Source: Microbacterium sp. KUDC0406 (GTDB taxonomy: Bacteria; Actinomycetota; Actinomycetes; Actinomycetales; Microbacteriaceae). From it: 64,000 nucleotides of DNA. Numbering within the stretch: the stretch's first letter is position 1; the number at the start of each line of letters is the position of its first letter. The notes beneath the pieces are model-generated. The model made no database searches. It was not told the DNA's origin and saw nothing but the letters and a program-made list of their open reading frames with translations. Both the position numbers and the translations under genes were made by a program. Of the stretch, positions 8,846 to 19,975 are shown piece after piece. The stretch lies in NCBI RefSeq assembly GCF_021582875.1, contig NZ_CP091138.1, forward strand, positions 930,001 through 994,000, written 5' to 3'.

Positions 8846-10006
8846 ATGACTGCCGCTCCCATCCGCGCCCTTCCTCTCGACGTCCTGCGCCGGCGCTCGA
8901 GCGAGAAGTGGCGGGAGTATCCGGCGGACGTCCTGCCGATGTTCGTCGCCGAGACGGACTTCCCGCTCGCGCCGGCGATCACCGCGGCGCTGGAGCGCGC
9001 GGTGCGAATCGGCGACACGGGATACGTCGCCTCCCAGACGCCGCTCGCGGACGCCTACGCGGCCTTCGCCCGGCGCCGGTTCGGCTGGAGCCCCGACCCC
9101 TCCGGCATCCGCTCCACCGCAGACGTGAGCATGGGGATCGTCGAGATCCTGCGCCGCGTGATCGCGCCGGGGGAGCGCGTGGTCGTCACGCCTCCGGTGT
9201 ATCCGCCGTTCTTCGAACTCGTCTACGAGGCCGGCGGTGTCGTCGAGCGGGTGCCGCTGCACGACACCGGGTCGGGATGGGAACTCGACCTTGCCGGAAT
9301 CGACGCCGCCCTCGGCGGTGGCGCGCGGGCCGTGCTGCTGTGCAATCCGCACAATCCGACCGGCTCGGTGCACAGCGCGAGGTCGCTCGCCGAGCTGGCC
9401 GAGATCGCCGAGCGGCACGGCGCGGTGGTCGTCTCCGACGAGATCCACGCGCCACTCGTGCAGCCGGCTGCCGGATTCACGCCGTTCCTCGCGGCATCCG
9501 AGGCGGCGGCGCGCGTCGGGTTCGCCGTGACCAGCGCCAGCAAGGCGTTCAACCTCGCGGGGCTGAAGTGCGCCGTGATGATCGCCGCCTGTGACGAGCA
9601 CACCGCGGTGCTCCGCGGCCTGCCGGTCGAGGTGGAGTGGCGCACCGGGCAGTTCGGGCTGCTCGCGGCGGTGGCCGCCTTCTCTCCCGAGAGCGATGCA
9701 TGGCTGGACGGTCTGCTCGCCGCCCTCGACGAGAACCGCCGGCTGCTCGGCACGCTGCTGGCCAAGCACCTGCCCGGCGCCCGGTACCGGATGCCGGAGG
9801 CCGGTTATCTCGCCTGGATCGATCTCACCGATCTCGGCTGGGGAGACGATCCCGCGAAGCGCATCCTCCGAGAGGCGAAGGTGGCGCTGCACTTCGGCCC
9901 GGCCTTCGGCGCCGAGGGTCGGGGGCACGTGCGGCTGAACTTCGGCACCGGCCCCGAGATCATCCGTGAGGCCGTGCAGCGCATCGCGCCGCTGGTCGGC
10001 TCGTGA
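8846..10006 (+). CDS. PLP-dependent C-S lyase / aminotransferase, MalY-PatB family
   Basis: Fold-type I PLP enzyme of 386 residues. Family members cleave cystathionine or other cysteine S-conjugates, releasing thiols, and some transaminate. It shows PMFVAETDFPLAPAI and the substrate-specificity region near the N terminus, CNPHNPTGSVHS, VVSDEIHAPLV (Asp for the PLP nitrogen) and SASKAFNLAGLK with the Schiff-base lysine. Its TGA overlaps the GTG of the following MFS gene, suggesting an operon. It follows the suf operon, separated by a repeat/terminator. MetC/MalY activity is the best guess; a sulfur-mobilising role for Fe-S assembly is possible but not shown. Confidence 0.88.
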   Translation: MTAAPIRALPLDVLRRRSSEKWREYPADVLPMFVAETDFPLAPAITAALERAVRIGDTGYVASQTPLADAYAAFARRRFGWSPDPSGIRSTADVSMGIVEILRRVIAPGERVVVTPPVYPPFFELVYEAGGVVERVPLHDTGSGWELDLAGIDAALGGGARAVLLCNPHNPTGSVHSARSLAELAEIAERHGAVVVSDEIHAPLVQPAAGFTPFLAASEAAARVGFAVTSASKAFNLAGLKCAVMIAACDEHTAVLRGLPVEVEWRTGQFGLLAAVAAFSPESDAWLDGLLAALDENRRLLGTLLAKHLPGARYRMPEAGYLAWIDLTDLGWGDDPAKRILREAKVALHFGPAFGAEGRGHVRLNFGTGPEIIREAVQRIAPLVGS

Positions 10007-11444
10007 GCGCCGAGGCCTCCGAAGCGACGATCTGGGACGGCCGGCGGCTGGGCATCACGATCGGTTCGGTCGTCCTGATCTTCCTCGCCGCGATCGAGGC
10101 GCTCGCCGTCACCACGGTGATGCCTGTCGTCGCCACAGATCTGCACGGCGAGGCGCTGTTCGCCGTCGCCTTCGCCGGGACCCTGGCGACCGGCGTCATC
10201 GGGATGGTGGCCTCCGGCGCCTGGAGCGACCGTGTCGGCCCCCGCGCGCCGCTGTACACCGCGATCGCGCTCTTCATCGCCGGTCTGCTGATCGCGGGGC
10301 TGGCGACGGACATGTACGTGTTCGTCCTCGGCAGGCTCGTGCAGGGACTCGGCGGGGAGGGCAGACCGTCGCCCTGTACGTCGTCGTGGCCAGGGTGTAC
10401 CCGCCCCAGCTGCACGGGCGCATCTTCGCGGCCTACGCCGCGGCATGGGTGGTGCCGTCGATGGTCGGTCCGTTCCTGGCGGGTGCGGTGGCGCAGTACC
10501 TGCATTGGAGGTGGGCGTTCCTCGGCGTCGCCGTGCTCACCGCCGTCGCCTTCCTGCTGGTCGCGGTGCGCCTGCGCGGCATCGACCTGAACGCGCATCC
10601 GGAGGACGCCGAGGCACGCACGGCGGAGGCTCCGGCGACCGGCGCACGGATCGGACGGCGGATCCTCCTCGCGGTGGTCGTGGCGGTGGCGGCGGTCGCG
10701 GTCGGATTCGCCGCCGACGCGCCGCCGATGGCGGGATGGCCGCTCGCTCTGGTCTCGATCGCGGTGATCGGCGCGGCCATCCGCCCGCTGATGCCCTCCG
10801 GCACGCTGCGGGCCGCACCGCGTCTGCCGAGCGTCGTGCTCATGCGCGGACTCGCCGCCGGGGCGTTCTTCGCGGCTGAGGCGTACGTGCCGAAGATGCT
10901 CATGGAGCGGTTCGACTTCAGCCCGACGATCGCCGGGCTCGCCCTCACCGTGTCGGCGCTGGCCTGGTCGGGCGGCTCCGCCGTGCAGGGCCGGTACGGC
11001 GACCGGCTGGGCAGCCGGCGGATGGTCGTGATCAGCACCGCGCTCATGCTGGTCGCCTTCGGAGGCGTGCTCGTGATCGCGGCCCTGCACTCCTCCCCGT
11101 GGGCGGTCGTCGTGCTCTGGGGCTTCGCCGGCGGCGGGATGGGACTGCTCTACCCGCGGCTCACCGTGCTCACGCTGGCCTACTCAATCCCGGCCGATGA
11201 GGGGTTCAACTCCTCGGCGCTGTCGATCTCGGACTCCACGGGGTCGGCGGTCACGATCGCGATCGCCGGACTGCTCTTCGTCAGCCTGCCCGTCGCGGGT
11301 TCCGGGTTCCCCGTCGTGTTCGGCCTGGCGGTGGTCGTGCTGCTGATCGCCGCGATCCCCGGGCTCCGTCTCGGCGACGGTCCGGAGGGGACTGCCGCGG
11401 CGGCGCTCAGCGCTGCACCGGCTGCTGATCCGTCGCAGGGCTGA
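10003..11444 (+). CDS. MFS efflux-type transporter, frameshifted
   Basis: Major facilitator protein of about 480 residues with about 12-14 hydrophobic helices, GTG start overlapping the upstream TGA. The first half shows the TTVMPVVATDLHGE and GAWSDRVGPRAPLY signatures of drug:proton antiporters; the second resumes after one missing base in GGCGGGGAGGGC (10351-10361), where restoring a G gives GLGGGGQTVALYVVVARVYP. Substrate unknown. Coupling to the C-S lyase gene suggests export of a sulfur-containing or amino-acid-related compound, which is inference. The 3' end overlaps the convergent bioQ-like gene by 38 bp. Confidence 0.85.
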
Positions 11445-11961
11445 GCGCGGCGAAGGCCCGGATGCCGGCGCGGAACACGGCGTCGAGATCCTGAGTGGGG
11501 TCGTGCGCGGCCTCCGTCGTGGCGCCGACGCTCTGGGCATGCATGCGCTGCTGCACCAGGGTGGTGTGGCCCAGGACGAACTCGAACAGCGCGTCGGCGG
11601 ACGCCGCGTCGCCGAGGACCGTCTGCAGTGCGTCCTGCGCGCGGCGCGTGCCCAGGCGCAGCGCATAGGTCGACATCACGACCTCGGCACCGTCGCGGTA
11701 GGCGAGCAGCGCGTCGCGGATGCCGGCGGCGACCTCGGCGACGTCGGTGCCTGCTGACGGACGGGGGACTCCGGAGAGGATGCGGTCGGCCACAGCGGCC
11801 AGCAGCTCCTGCTTGCTGGCGAAGTGCCAGTACAGCGCGCTCGGCTGCACGTCGAGCTCTGCAGCCAGTCGGCGCATGGACAGGTCGGGGAGGCCGACGC
11901 GGTCGAGCAGGTCGAGAGCGAGCGTCGTCACGGAGTCGCGGTCGTGTCGTCCTGGTGCCAT
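11407..11961 (-). CDS. bioQ: TetR-family repressor, BioQ-like
   Basis: 184-residue regulator with an N-terminal helix-turn-helix (LSMRRLAAELDVQPSALYWHFASKQEL, residues about 27-51) and a variable ligand domain. It is divergent from bioY, and the 52-bp gap holds two palindromes TGAAC-N3-GTTCA, which resemble the operator type described for BioQ, the TetR-family biotin regulator of corynebacteria and mycobacteria. It therefore most likely represses the bioY-bioM-bioN transporter and itself. The assignment rests on operator plus context rather than full-length similarity. Confidence 0.85.
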   Translation of the reverse strand: MAPGRHDRDSVTTLALDLLDRVGLPDLSMRRLAAELDVQPSALYWHFASKQELLAAVADRILSGVPRPSAGTDVAEVAAGIRDALLAYRDGAEVVMSTYALRLGTRRAQDALQTVLGDAASADALFEFVLGHTTLVQQRMHAQSVGATTEAAHDPTQDLDAVFRAGIRAFAALSPATDQQPVQR

Positions 11962-11974
11962 GCGACAAGTATAC

Positions 11975-12002
11975 TGAACGGCGTTCAGGTGAACAGTGTT
12001 CA
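11975..12002. promoter_or_regulatory. Twin TetR/BioQ operators upstream of bioY
   Basis: Two perfect 13-bp palindromes, TGAACGGCGTTCA (11975-11987) and TGAACAGTGTTCA (11990-12002), lie with centres 15 bp apart. TATACT at 11971-11976 could be the -10 of bioY, and the second palindrome runs into the AGGAGG ribosome binding site (12002-12007), so binding would cover the promoter and the start of the message. Confidence 0.88.
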
Positions 12003-12013
12003 GGAGGTTTCTC

Positions 12014-12588
12014 GTGTCTGCATCCCCCGTCCTCTCGGCGCCGATCTGGCGCGCATCGCCGTTTTCGCGGCGCTGATCGTCGTGCTCGGCATGGTCGTGG
12101 TGCCGCTCCCCGGTGGCGTGCCGATCACCGCCCAGACGCTCGGCGTGATGCTCGCCGGACTCGTGCTCGGCGCGCGCCGCGGGGCGCTGGCCGTGCTGCT
12201 GGTGCTGGCCCTCGCCGCGATCGGTCTCCCGGTGCTCGCCGGCGGGCGTGGCGGCCTCGGCGTGTTCGTCGGTCCCTCCGCGGGGTATCTGCTCGGCTGG
12301 GTCGCGGGCGCCGTCGTGATCGGGCTGATCGCCCACCGGGGGAGGTTCGTCTGGTGGCGGGCCGGTCTCGGTGCGGTCGTGGGCGGCATCCTCGTCGTCT
12401 ACCTCTTCGGCATCCCGGTGCAGGCGCTCGTCACCGGCGTCCCGCTCGCGCCCACCGCGCTCTCCAGCCTCGCCTTCCTGCCCGGCGACCTGCTGAAGGC
12501 GGCGGCGGCGACCCTGCTGGCCGTCGCCCTGCACCGCGCCTACCCGCGCGCGTTCGAGAGTCGTGCGGCGGCGGTCCATGCGGTCTGA
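12014..12588 (+). CDS. bioY: Biotin transporter substrate-binding S component BioY, frameshifted
   Basis: Membrane S component of the biotin ECF transporter. It has GGVPITAQTLGVMLAG, the strongly conserved GGRGGLGVFVGPSAGYLLGW and about six hydrophobic helices. AGGAGG at 12002-12007 points to the GTG at 12014, but that frame is shifted relative to the main body; adding one C to the C5 run at 12024-12028 joins them (VSASPRPLGADLARIAVF). About 190 residues when repaired. The end overlaps the bioM ATG by 11 bp. Regulated by the adjacent operators. Confidence 0.9.
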
Positions 12589-13273
12589 GACGGCGACGGA
12601 CACCTCGATCTGGCTCGAGGGGATCGGGGTCGAGGCGGAGGGTCGCCCGATCCTCGTGGACGTCACCGTGCGACTGACCGCGCAGCGCACCGCCGTGATC
12701 GGCGGGAACGGCTCGGGAAAGTCCACGTTCGCCCGCCTGCTGAACGGGCTGCGGCTGCCGACCTCCGGCCGGCTGCGGGTGCTCGGACTCGATCCCGTGC
12801 GCGACGCGAAGGAGCTGCGGAGCCGGGTCGGGTTCGTCTTCACCAACCCTGAGGCACAGATCCTGATGCCCACGCCCGCGGAGGATCTGGCGCTGTCGCT
12901 GCGGGGGACGCCGCGGCAGCGGCTGCGGGATCGGATCGAGGTGGTGCTCGACGAGTACGGTCTGGCGGGTCGGGGCGACGTCCCCGCGGCCGCGCTGTCC
13001 GGCGGTCAGAGGCAGCTCCTCGCCCTGGCATCCGTGCTGGTGACCGGACCCGAGCTCGTCGTCGCGGATGAGCCGACCACCCTGCTCGATCTGCGCAACG
13101 CCCGCCGCATCGGTGATCTGCTGCTGGCACGGGAGTCGCGACTCGTGCTGGTCACGCACGACCTCGAGCTCGCCGCGCGCTGCGACGACGCGGTGCTGTT
13201 CGAGGACGGCCGGGTGCGAGCGCAGGGCGACCCCGCAGAGGTGATCGAGGAGTACCGGGCGAGCTGCACATGA
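12578..13273 (+). CDS. bioM: ECF transporter ATPase (BioM-type)
   Basis: 231-residue ABC ATPase energising biotin uptake. Walker A GGNGSGKST (about 42-50), Q-loop FVFTNPEAQI, signature LSGGQRQLLALA, Walker B LVVADEPTTLLD and H-loop VTHDLE are all present. ATG 12578 overlaps the end of bioY, and its stop overlaps the ATG of bioN, so the operon is translationally coupled. A single ATPase gene, as usual for the dedicated biotin type (group I), rather than the EcfA1/A2 pair. Confidence 0.94.
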   Translation: MRSETATDTSIWLEGIGVEAEGRPILVDVTVRLTAQRTAVIGGNGSGKSTFARLLNGLRLPTSGRLRVLGLDPVRDAKELRSRVGFVFTNPEAQILMPTPAEDLALSLRGTPRQRLRDRIEVVLDEYGLAGRGDVPAAALSGGQRQLLALASVLVTGPELVVADEPTTLLDLRNARRIGDLLLARESRLVLVTHDLELAARCDDAVLFEDGRVRAQGDPAEVIEEYRASCT

Positions 13274-13864
13274 TCGCGCTGTACCACTCCGGCGGGGGCG
13301 TCCTGCATCGGCTGCCCGCGGGGCGAAGCTCGCAGGACTGGTGGTCTGCGCGCTGGCGCTCTCCCTCTGGCGGCCGGACGCGATCGGGATGCTCCTCGTC
13401 GTGCCGGCGGTGTCCGTGGTGTACCCGATCGCCGGTCTTCCGGTGTCGATGCTGGTGGACGCCTGGTGGCGGCTGCGCTGGATCGTGCTGGTGCTCGGCG
13501 GAGGGCTATGGCTGTTCGCGGGACCGGAGACGGCCGCCGTGAACACCGGCAGGGTCGTCGCTCTCGTGCTGCTCGCTGACCTCGTCACAAGGACGACCCG
13601 TATGGGTGATCTGCTGGCTGTTCTGGAGCGTGTGCTGCGGCCGCTCCGGCGCCTCGGCGTCGATGCCGAGGCCGTCGCGCTGACGATCTCGCTCACCATC
13701 GCGATGGTGCCGGTGATCGCCGGCCTCGCCGAGCAGGTGCGTGACGCGCAGCGGGCACGGGGACGCGGCTCGGCGTGCGCGCGGCGCTGCCGCTGCTGGT
13801 GCTCACGATGAAGCATGCCGACGACGTCGGGGACGCGCTCGCGGCGAGGGGTGTCCTCCGATGA
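13270..13864 (+). CDS. bioN: ECF transporter T component (BioN-type), two frameshifts
   Basis: Transmembrane coupling subunit of the biotin transporter, about 195 residues once repaired. Three reading-frame segments join by adding one G at about 13320-13323 (restoring HRLPAGAKLAGLVVCALAL) and one at about 13759-13762 (restoring RARGTRLGVRAALPLLVLT). The C-terminal part has DAQRARG and the later ADDVGDALAARG, which fit the coupling helices of EcfT proteins. Both events are in G4 runs, so sequence error is the likely cause. Its TGA overlaps the ATG of the zinc-finger gene. Confidence 0.88.
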
Positions 13865-14187
13865 TCCGCGTGGGCGAGCGTCTGATCCGAGGCGCGGTCG
13901 TCGACGCGCAGACGCGGTGCGAGCACTACCGCACGAGTCCGGATGTGGTGGCTATGCGGTTCCACTGCTGCGGCGAGTGGTACCCCTGTGTGCACTGCCA
14001 CGACGAGGCCGCCGACCACCCGCGTACGGTGTGGCCGGCGGCGCAGGGCGGGGTCGAGGCGGCGCTATGCGGTGTGTGCGCCCGCGGCATGAGCGTCGCG
14101 GAGTACCGCGCGGCCGCCGAGTGCGCCGGATGCGGGACCGCGTTCAATCCGCGCTGCGCGCTGCATCACTCCCTGTACTTCGAGTGA
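13861..14187 (+). CDS. CHY zinc-finger protein
   Basis: 108 residues rich in Cys/His in the CHY-finger pattern: CEHY (20-23), FHCCGEWYPCVHCH (35-47), then CGVC, CAGCGTAFNPRC and ALHH. These spaced pairs would bind about three zinc ions. The eukaryotic relative Hot13 supports zinc handling during mitochondrial import; bacterial members are uncharacterised. ATG overlaps the bioN stop (ATGA), so it is cotranscribed with biotin uptake, perhaps acting as a small zinc-binding chaperone, which is inference. Convergent with, and overlapping, the acyltransferase gene. Confidence 0.88.
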   Translation: MIRVGERLIRGAVVDAQTRCEHYRTSPDVVAMRFHCCGEWYPCVHCHDEAADHPRTVWPAAQGGVEAALCGVCARGMSVAEYRAAAECAGCGTAFNPRCALHHSLYFE

Positions 14188-15422
14188 CCGCACCGGCGTC
14201 ACGATCGCGAGCGCACCGGCAAGGGCCGTGAGCGCGGCGATCACCGTCGTCGTGGAGGTGCCGTGCACCAGCAGGAGCACGATCCCGGCCGTGCCGAGTG
14301 CCGCCGCGACCGCGACCGGGCCGGCTCCGAGCGACCTCCTCGGCAGACGGATCGCCTCGATGCTCGACAGACGCAGGCTGATCAGCGCGGTGATCCCCAG
14401 TGCGAGTGCCAGCCAGACCGGGCGCCCCAGCCACCAGCCCGGCGAAGCCGGTGCCGGCAGATCGAGCATGCCGGCGGTCGCCAGCAGCGCCGATGCACCG
14501 GCGAGCGCCAGCAGCACGGTCATATGCCAGAGGTAGATGGTCATCGCACGCTCCGAGACGAATCCGGCGAAGGCACGGGCACGAGGCCGTGCGGCGAAGG
14601 AGGCGATCGGCGCGCGCAGCAGCGAGTACGCGGCGGTGTGCACGACGCCGACGAGGATCAGCGCTGCCGTCGGCGGGTTGATGTTGGCGATGAGGTCGGG
14701 GAGTACGCCCCCGTGAGGAAGGACGCGACGAGCATGGCGAGGGCCGCCGCACCGATGCCAATGCGTGCCTGTCGCGACAGTGCGTCGATGCGCCCGTCCG
14801 CCAGGAGGAATCCGAGCTGCTGCATGGTGAGCCAGACGAAGCCGAGGTTCAGGAATCCGATGGCGTCGAGGCCCGTCGCGGCGCGTGCGAGGTCGACCCC
14901 GACCGCGCAGGCGGCCAGCACGGCGATCGTGACGTACGGCGCCCTGCGGTGCGCACGGACGAGGATCGGCAGCAGAGACTGCGCGAGCAGGAACACCGCG
15001 AGGAACCAGAGAGGCTGCCCGAACCGGTAGCCCGCGACGGCGACGAGTTCGGCCGGGACGCCGGCGAGCGCGAGTGCGGACAGCCCGATCCCGGCGGCGG
15101 CGATCACCGCCAGCGCGGGCAGCAGCAGGCGGTGCAGACGGGTGGCGACGAACGAGGTCGCCGAGCCCTCCGGCATCCGTTCGTACGCGGTGATGCCGGC
15201 GAAGCCCCCGATCACGAAGAACAGCGGCATCACCTGCAGCACCCAGCTGACCGGCACGAGCCACCAGCCGGAGTCTCCGGCGTTGGCGAACACCGGGCCG
15301 TCGGCGGTGACCGTGACCCCGACCATGAGGGAATGCAGCACGACGACGGCTGTCACGCACAGGGCGCGGAGCAGGTCGATCGCGTGGTCGCGCCCGGTGC
15401 GGGCGGCGGCGGATGGGGACAT
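14065..15422 (-). CDS. Acyltransferase 3 (OafA/YrhL-like) membrane protein, frameshifted
   Basis: Integral membrane acyltransferase of about 450 residues with about ten helices. The N-terminal part shows the family start RTGRDHAIDLLRALCVTAVVVLHS, with the conserved Arg and His, and FFVIGGFAGITAY. The second part follows after one missing base in the C5 run at 14708-14712 (restoring SFLTGGVLPDLIANINPP) and includes AMTIYLWHM near the end of the acyltransferase domain. It probably acetylates a cell-surface glycan or lipid. As read, the 3' end overlaps the CHY gene by 123 bp, which suggests the true stop may be lost to another small error. Confidence 0.83.
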
Positions 15423-15517
15423 CGGGACCTCCGGGGATCGTGGTGTCCTCGGAGGTTATGGACGCGGCATCCGGCCTGGCATCCCGCGACGGTGTCGTCC
15501 TGCGTCGTACCGGAGTA

Positions 15518-16189
15518 TCAGGCGGCCGGCTCGACCAGGCCGTTGTCGTAGGCGTAGATCACCGCGTGCACGCGGTCGCGCAGCCCGAGCTTGGCGAAGA
15601 CCTTCCCGACGTGGGTCTTCACGGTCTGCTCGGCGATGAACAGCTCGCCGGCGATCTCAGAGTTCGAGCGACCCTGGGCGATCAGCACCAGCACCTCGCG
15701 CTCGCGCTCGGTGAGCTCCGCGTACGCCGGGTCGATTCGGCGGGCGTGCGGCCGCCGCGACGAGAAGTGCTCGATCATCCGCCGGGTCACGCGCGGCGAC
15801 AGCAGCGCATCTCCGGAGGCGATCACCCGCACGGCGTGCACAAGGTCGTCGGGCAGCGCGTCCTTGAGCAGAAACCCGCTCGCGCCCGCCTCGAGCGCGT
15901 CGTAGACGTAGTCGTCGATGTCGAACGTCGTCAGCATCAGGATGCGCGGGACGTGCGCCGACGGATAGGAGGGGCCGAGGATGCGCCGCGTGGCGGCGAT
16001 GCCGTCGAGCTCCGGCATCCGCACGTCCATCAGGATGACGTCGGGATCGAGCCGAGCCGACAGCCGCGCCGCCTCCTCGCCGTCCGCGGCCTGCCCGGCC
16101 ACCGAGATGCCGTCCTGGGCGTCGAGCAGCGCGGCGAAGCCCGCGCGCACCATGCCCTGGTCGTCGGCCACGAGTACGCGGATCGTCAT
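15518..16189 (-). CDS. Two-component response regulator, NarL/LuxR type
   Basis: 223 residues: receiver domain with the acidic pair ADDQ at the start, phospho-acceptor Asp in VILMDVRMPELD (about 54) and the switch Lys in LLKDALP; then a C-terminal LuxR helix-turn-helix (LTEREREVLVLIAQGRSNSE, about 155-174, through VKTHVGKVFAKLGL). Its ATG overlaps the expected stop of the kinase gene. Target genes are unknown; the acyltransferase downstream and DedA upstream suggest an envelope theme, which is inference. Confidence 0.94.
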   Translation of the reverse strand: MTIRVLVADDQGMVRAGFAALLDAQDGISVAGQAADGEEAARLSARLDPDVILMDVRMPELDGIAATRRILGPSYPSAHVPRILMLTTFDIDDYVYDALEAGASGFLLKDALPDDLVHAVRVIASGDALLSPRVTRRMIEHFSSRRPHARRIDPAYAELTEREREVLVLIAQGRSNSEIAGELFIAEQTVKTHVGKVFAKLGLRDRVHAVIYAYDNGLVEPAA

Positions 16190-17530
16190 GCGGTTCCCTC
16201 CTGTTCGGCGCCGGATGCGGGATGCCGGCGGCAGCCGTGCGGACACCGCCCATCCTCCCGCAGCATCCGGTCCCGCCTGCACAGCACCGCCGAGGATCTC
16301 GGCGCGCTCGGACATGCCGCGCAGGCCATGGCCGCCGCCCGCTCCCTGCGGAGCCCGTTCGACGGGACGGGCGTTGACGACCCGCACGAAGACCTCGTCG
16401 GCCGTCTCGTCGAGCGCGACGGCGATCTTCGCGCCCGGCGCGTGCCGGACGGCGTTGCTCAGCGCCTCCTGGGTGATGCGGTAGAGCGCGATCTGCACGG
16501 CCGCGTCGACGTCGCCCGCGATGCGTCCGGAGAGGGCGACGTCGGCGCCGGCCCGACGGGTGGTCTCGACCAGCGCACCGAGATGATCGATGCCGCGCTG
16601 CGGCGCGAGGTCTGCTGCGTGGTCGGCGGTGCGCAGGACGCCGAGAATGCGGCGCATCTCCCCGAGCGAGGAGCGGGCTGTCGCGGCGATGTCTTCGAAC
16701 TCCGATGCGGCGTCATCCGGCATGTCGGGAAGACGGTAGCGCGCCGTCGAGGCCTGCACCTGGATGAGCGACATGCTGTGCGCGACCACGTCGTGCAGTT
16801 CACGGGCGATGCGCGTGCGCTCCTCGACGAGCTCGCGGCGAGCCTGCTCCTGCGCGGACTGCGCACGTTCCCGGGTCAATTCGTCGCTGATGCGGAGCTG
16901 ACCGGCGGCGAGCACGGCGATGAGGAACGCCGCGGAGGCGACCGATGCGGTGACGATGAGGTCGGCGATCACCGCACCCGAGACAGCGGCATCGGGAACG
17001 ACGCCGGCCGGCACCATCACCAGGATCGTACCGGCGATCAGCACGAAGAGCCCGTACCGCCAGCCGTGCTGCAGCGTGAGAGCGAAGAGGAACACGACGA
17101 AGGCGATGATCATCGGCACCGACCACGGCCAGGGCGCAGAGGTCGCCGTCTCGGGAAGGGCTGCCATCAGCGGGAGCAGGACTGCGGCGACGAGGAACGC
17201 GGCGATGGCCGTGCGCGGCCTGTGCCTGCTGATGAGCGGCGCCGTGACGGCCGCCGCGCCGAGGATCATGACCATGGGAAGGTAGCTGCCGTAGAGCTGC
17301 ACGTGCACCGGCACGAGGACCGGGTACAGCGTCACCGCGATGACCGACAGCACGGCGACCTGGGCGGTCTCCCGGTCGCGCAGACGGCGGAACATCACGG
17401 CGATGCGGGAGGGCTTCCCGCGGCGTGCGGTCCTCTCCTCCGCCTTCGCCGCCTTGCGCGCGGTTTCCTGTTCGGCGTGCGCCGCCCTGCGCGCGGATCT
17501 GCGCTCCGCCGTCCTCCGCATAGCAGTCAT
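16186..17530 (-). CDS. Sensor histidine kinase, NarX/DesK-like, with 3' frame shift
   Basis: About 448 residues. A charged N-terminal segment rich in Arg/Ala precedes about six hydrophobic helices (LYPVLVPVHV to LIVTASVASAAFLIAV), then HisKA_3 with ARELHDVVAHSM (phospho-His), LGEMRRILGVLR, and the HATPase region LSNAVRHA and GGHGLRGM. As written the frame runs without a stop into the response regulator. Adding one base in the GCCGCCGGC context near 16224-16232 gives an end ...ASGAEQEGTA with TGA overlapping the regulator ATG, the normal arrangement. A natural kinase-regulator fusion is the less likely alternative. ATG 17530 overlaps the DedA stop. Confidence 0.88.
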
Positions 17531-18189
17531 CCTGCCATCTGCGCGGGCTCCGGTCGTGCCGCATCCTCGTCTGCGCCGGTCTCGCGGCCGGCGCGGCGAC
17601 GACGACGGGATGCCCCGATGCGGTCGACGACGATGCCCACGGCGACGGCGAACACGACGCCGAGCACCGCCGCCAGGAACGGCTGATTCGCCAGCCAGCT
17701 GCCCGCGAGGATGCCGATCGTCGCGCCGTACAGCGCCCAGGTGGTCGCCGCGATGGGGCTGACCGGAAGGAACCGGCGCCACGGGTATCCGAGGGCGCCG
17801 GCGGAGATGTTCACCGCGACACGACCCACCGGGATGTAGCGGGCGCCGATGATCAGCGTCGCGCCACGGCGCGCGAGCATGTGCTCGGCGTGCTCGAATG
17901 CCGCCGCGATGCGCGGGCGCTCCATCCAGCGGAACCTCTTCGTGCCGATCGCGCGGCCGAGAGCGTATGCCAGGTTGTCGCCGAGCATCGCGCCGAGCGC
18001 GGCGGCCAGGACGAGGGCGAGGATCGTGGGCCAGCCGCCGGTCGCCGCCGCGGCGGCGGCGCCGGCGACGAGCACCGTCTCGCTCGGCACAGGCGGGAAG
18101 ACGGCGTCGATCGCGGCCACGGCGAACATGACGAGCAGCAGCCACGGCGAGGCGGCGGCGGTCAGGATGAAGGCATTGATGACGTCCAC
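17527..18189 (-). CDS. DedA/SNARE-associated family membrane protein
   Basis: 220 residues with the DedA pattern: an early hydrophobic segment, FPPVPSETVLVAGA, GDNLAYALGR (the G-x-x-x-x-Y-x-x-G loop) and RYIPVGRVAVNISAGALGYPWRRF, the conserved arginine-containing motif. Bacterial members are implicated in undecaprenyl phosphate or phospholipid translocation and membrane homeostasis. The C-terminal 30 residues are Arg/Ala/acidic-rich. GTG start at 18189. The stop overlaps the kinase start, so it leads the operon DedA-kinase-regulator. Confidence 0.92.
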   Translation of the reverse strand: MDVINAFILTAAASPWLLLVMFAVAAIDAVFPPVPSETVLVAGAAAAAATGGWPTILALVLAAALGAMLGDNLAYALGRAIGTKRFRWMERPRIAAAFEHAEHMLARRGATLIIGARYIPVGRVAVNISAGALGYPWRRFLPVSPIAATTWALYGATIGILAGSWLANQPFLAAVLGVVFAVAVGIVVDRIGASRRRRRAGRETGADEDAARPEPAQMAG

Positions 18190-18344
18190 GTATACGACGG
18201 TAGGAAGCGGTGGTGGGGCCGCACATCAACCCGGGGGATCAACCGCGTCATACTCAGGTACCGTTCTCGCTCAGGTCGGCCACGTATACTGATCAGCTGG
18301 CCATTCGGCCATCCTCCCTCACCCTTTGAAGAACGGATGCTGCT

Positions 18345-19943
<1,599 letters not shown>

Positions 19944-19975
19944 GGCGTCGCGGCTGACTGGGCGGGAGCTGCCAC

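Noticed and set aside
7085..9928. Very long minus-strand open frame (947 codons) opposite sufC, sufT and the C-S lyase gene
   Set aside because: It is antisense to strongly conserved genes and its translation is Arg/Gly/Val/Asp-rich with no domain, typical of high-GC shadow frames.
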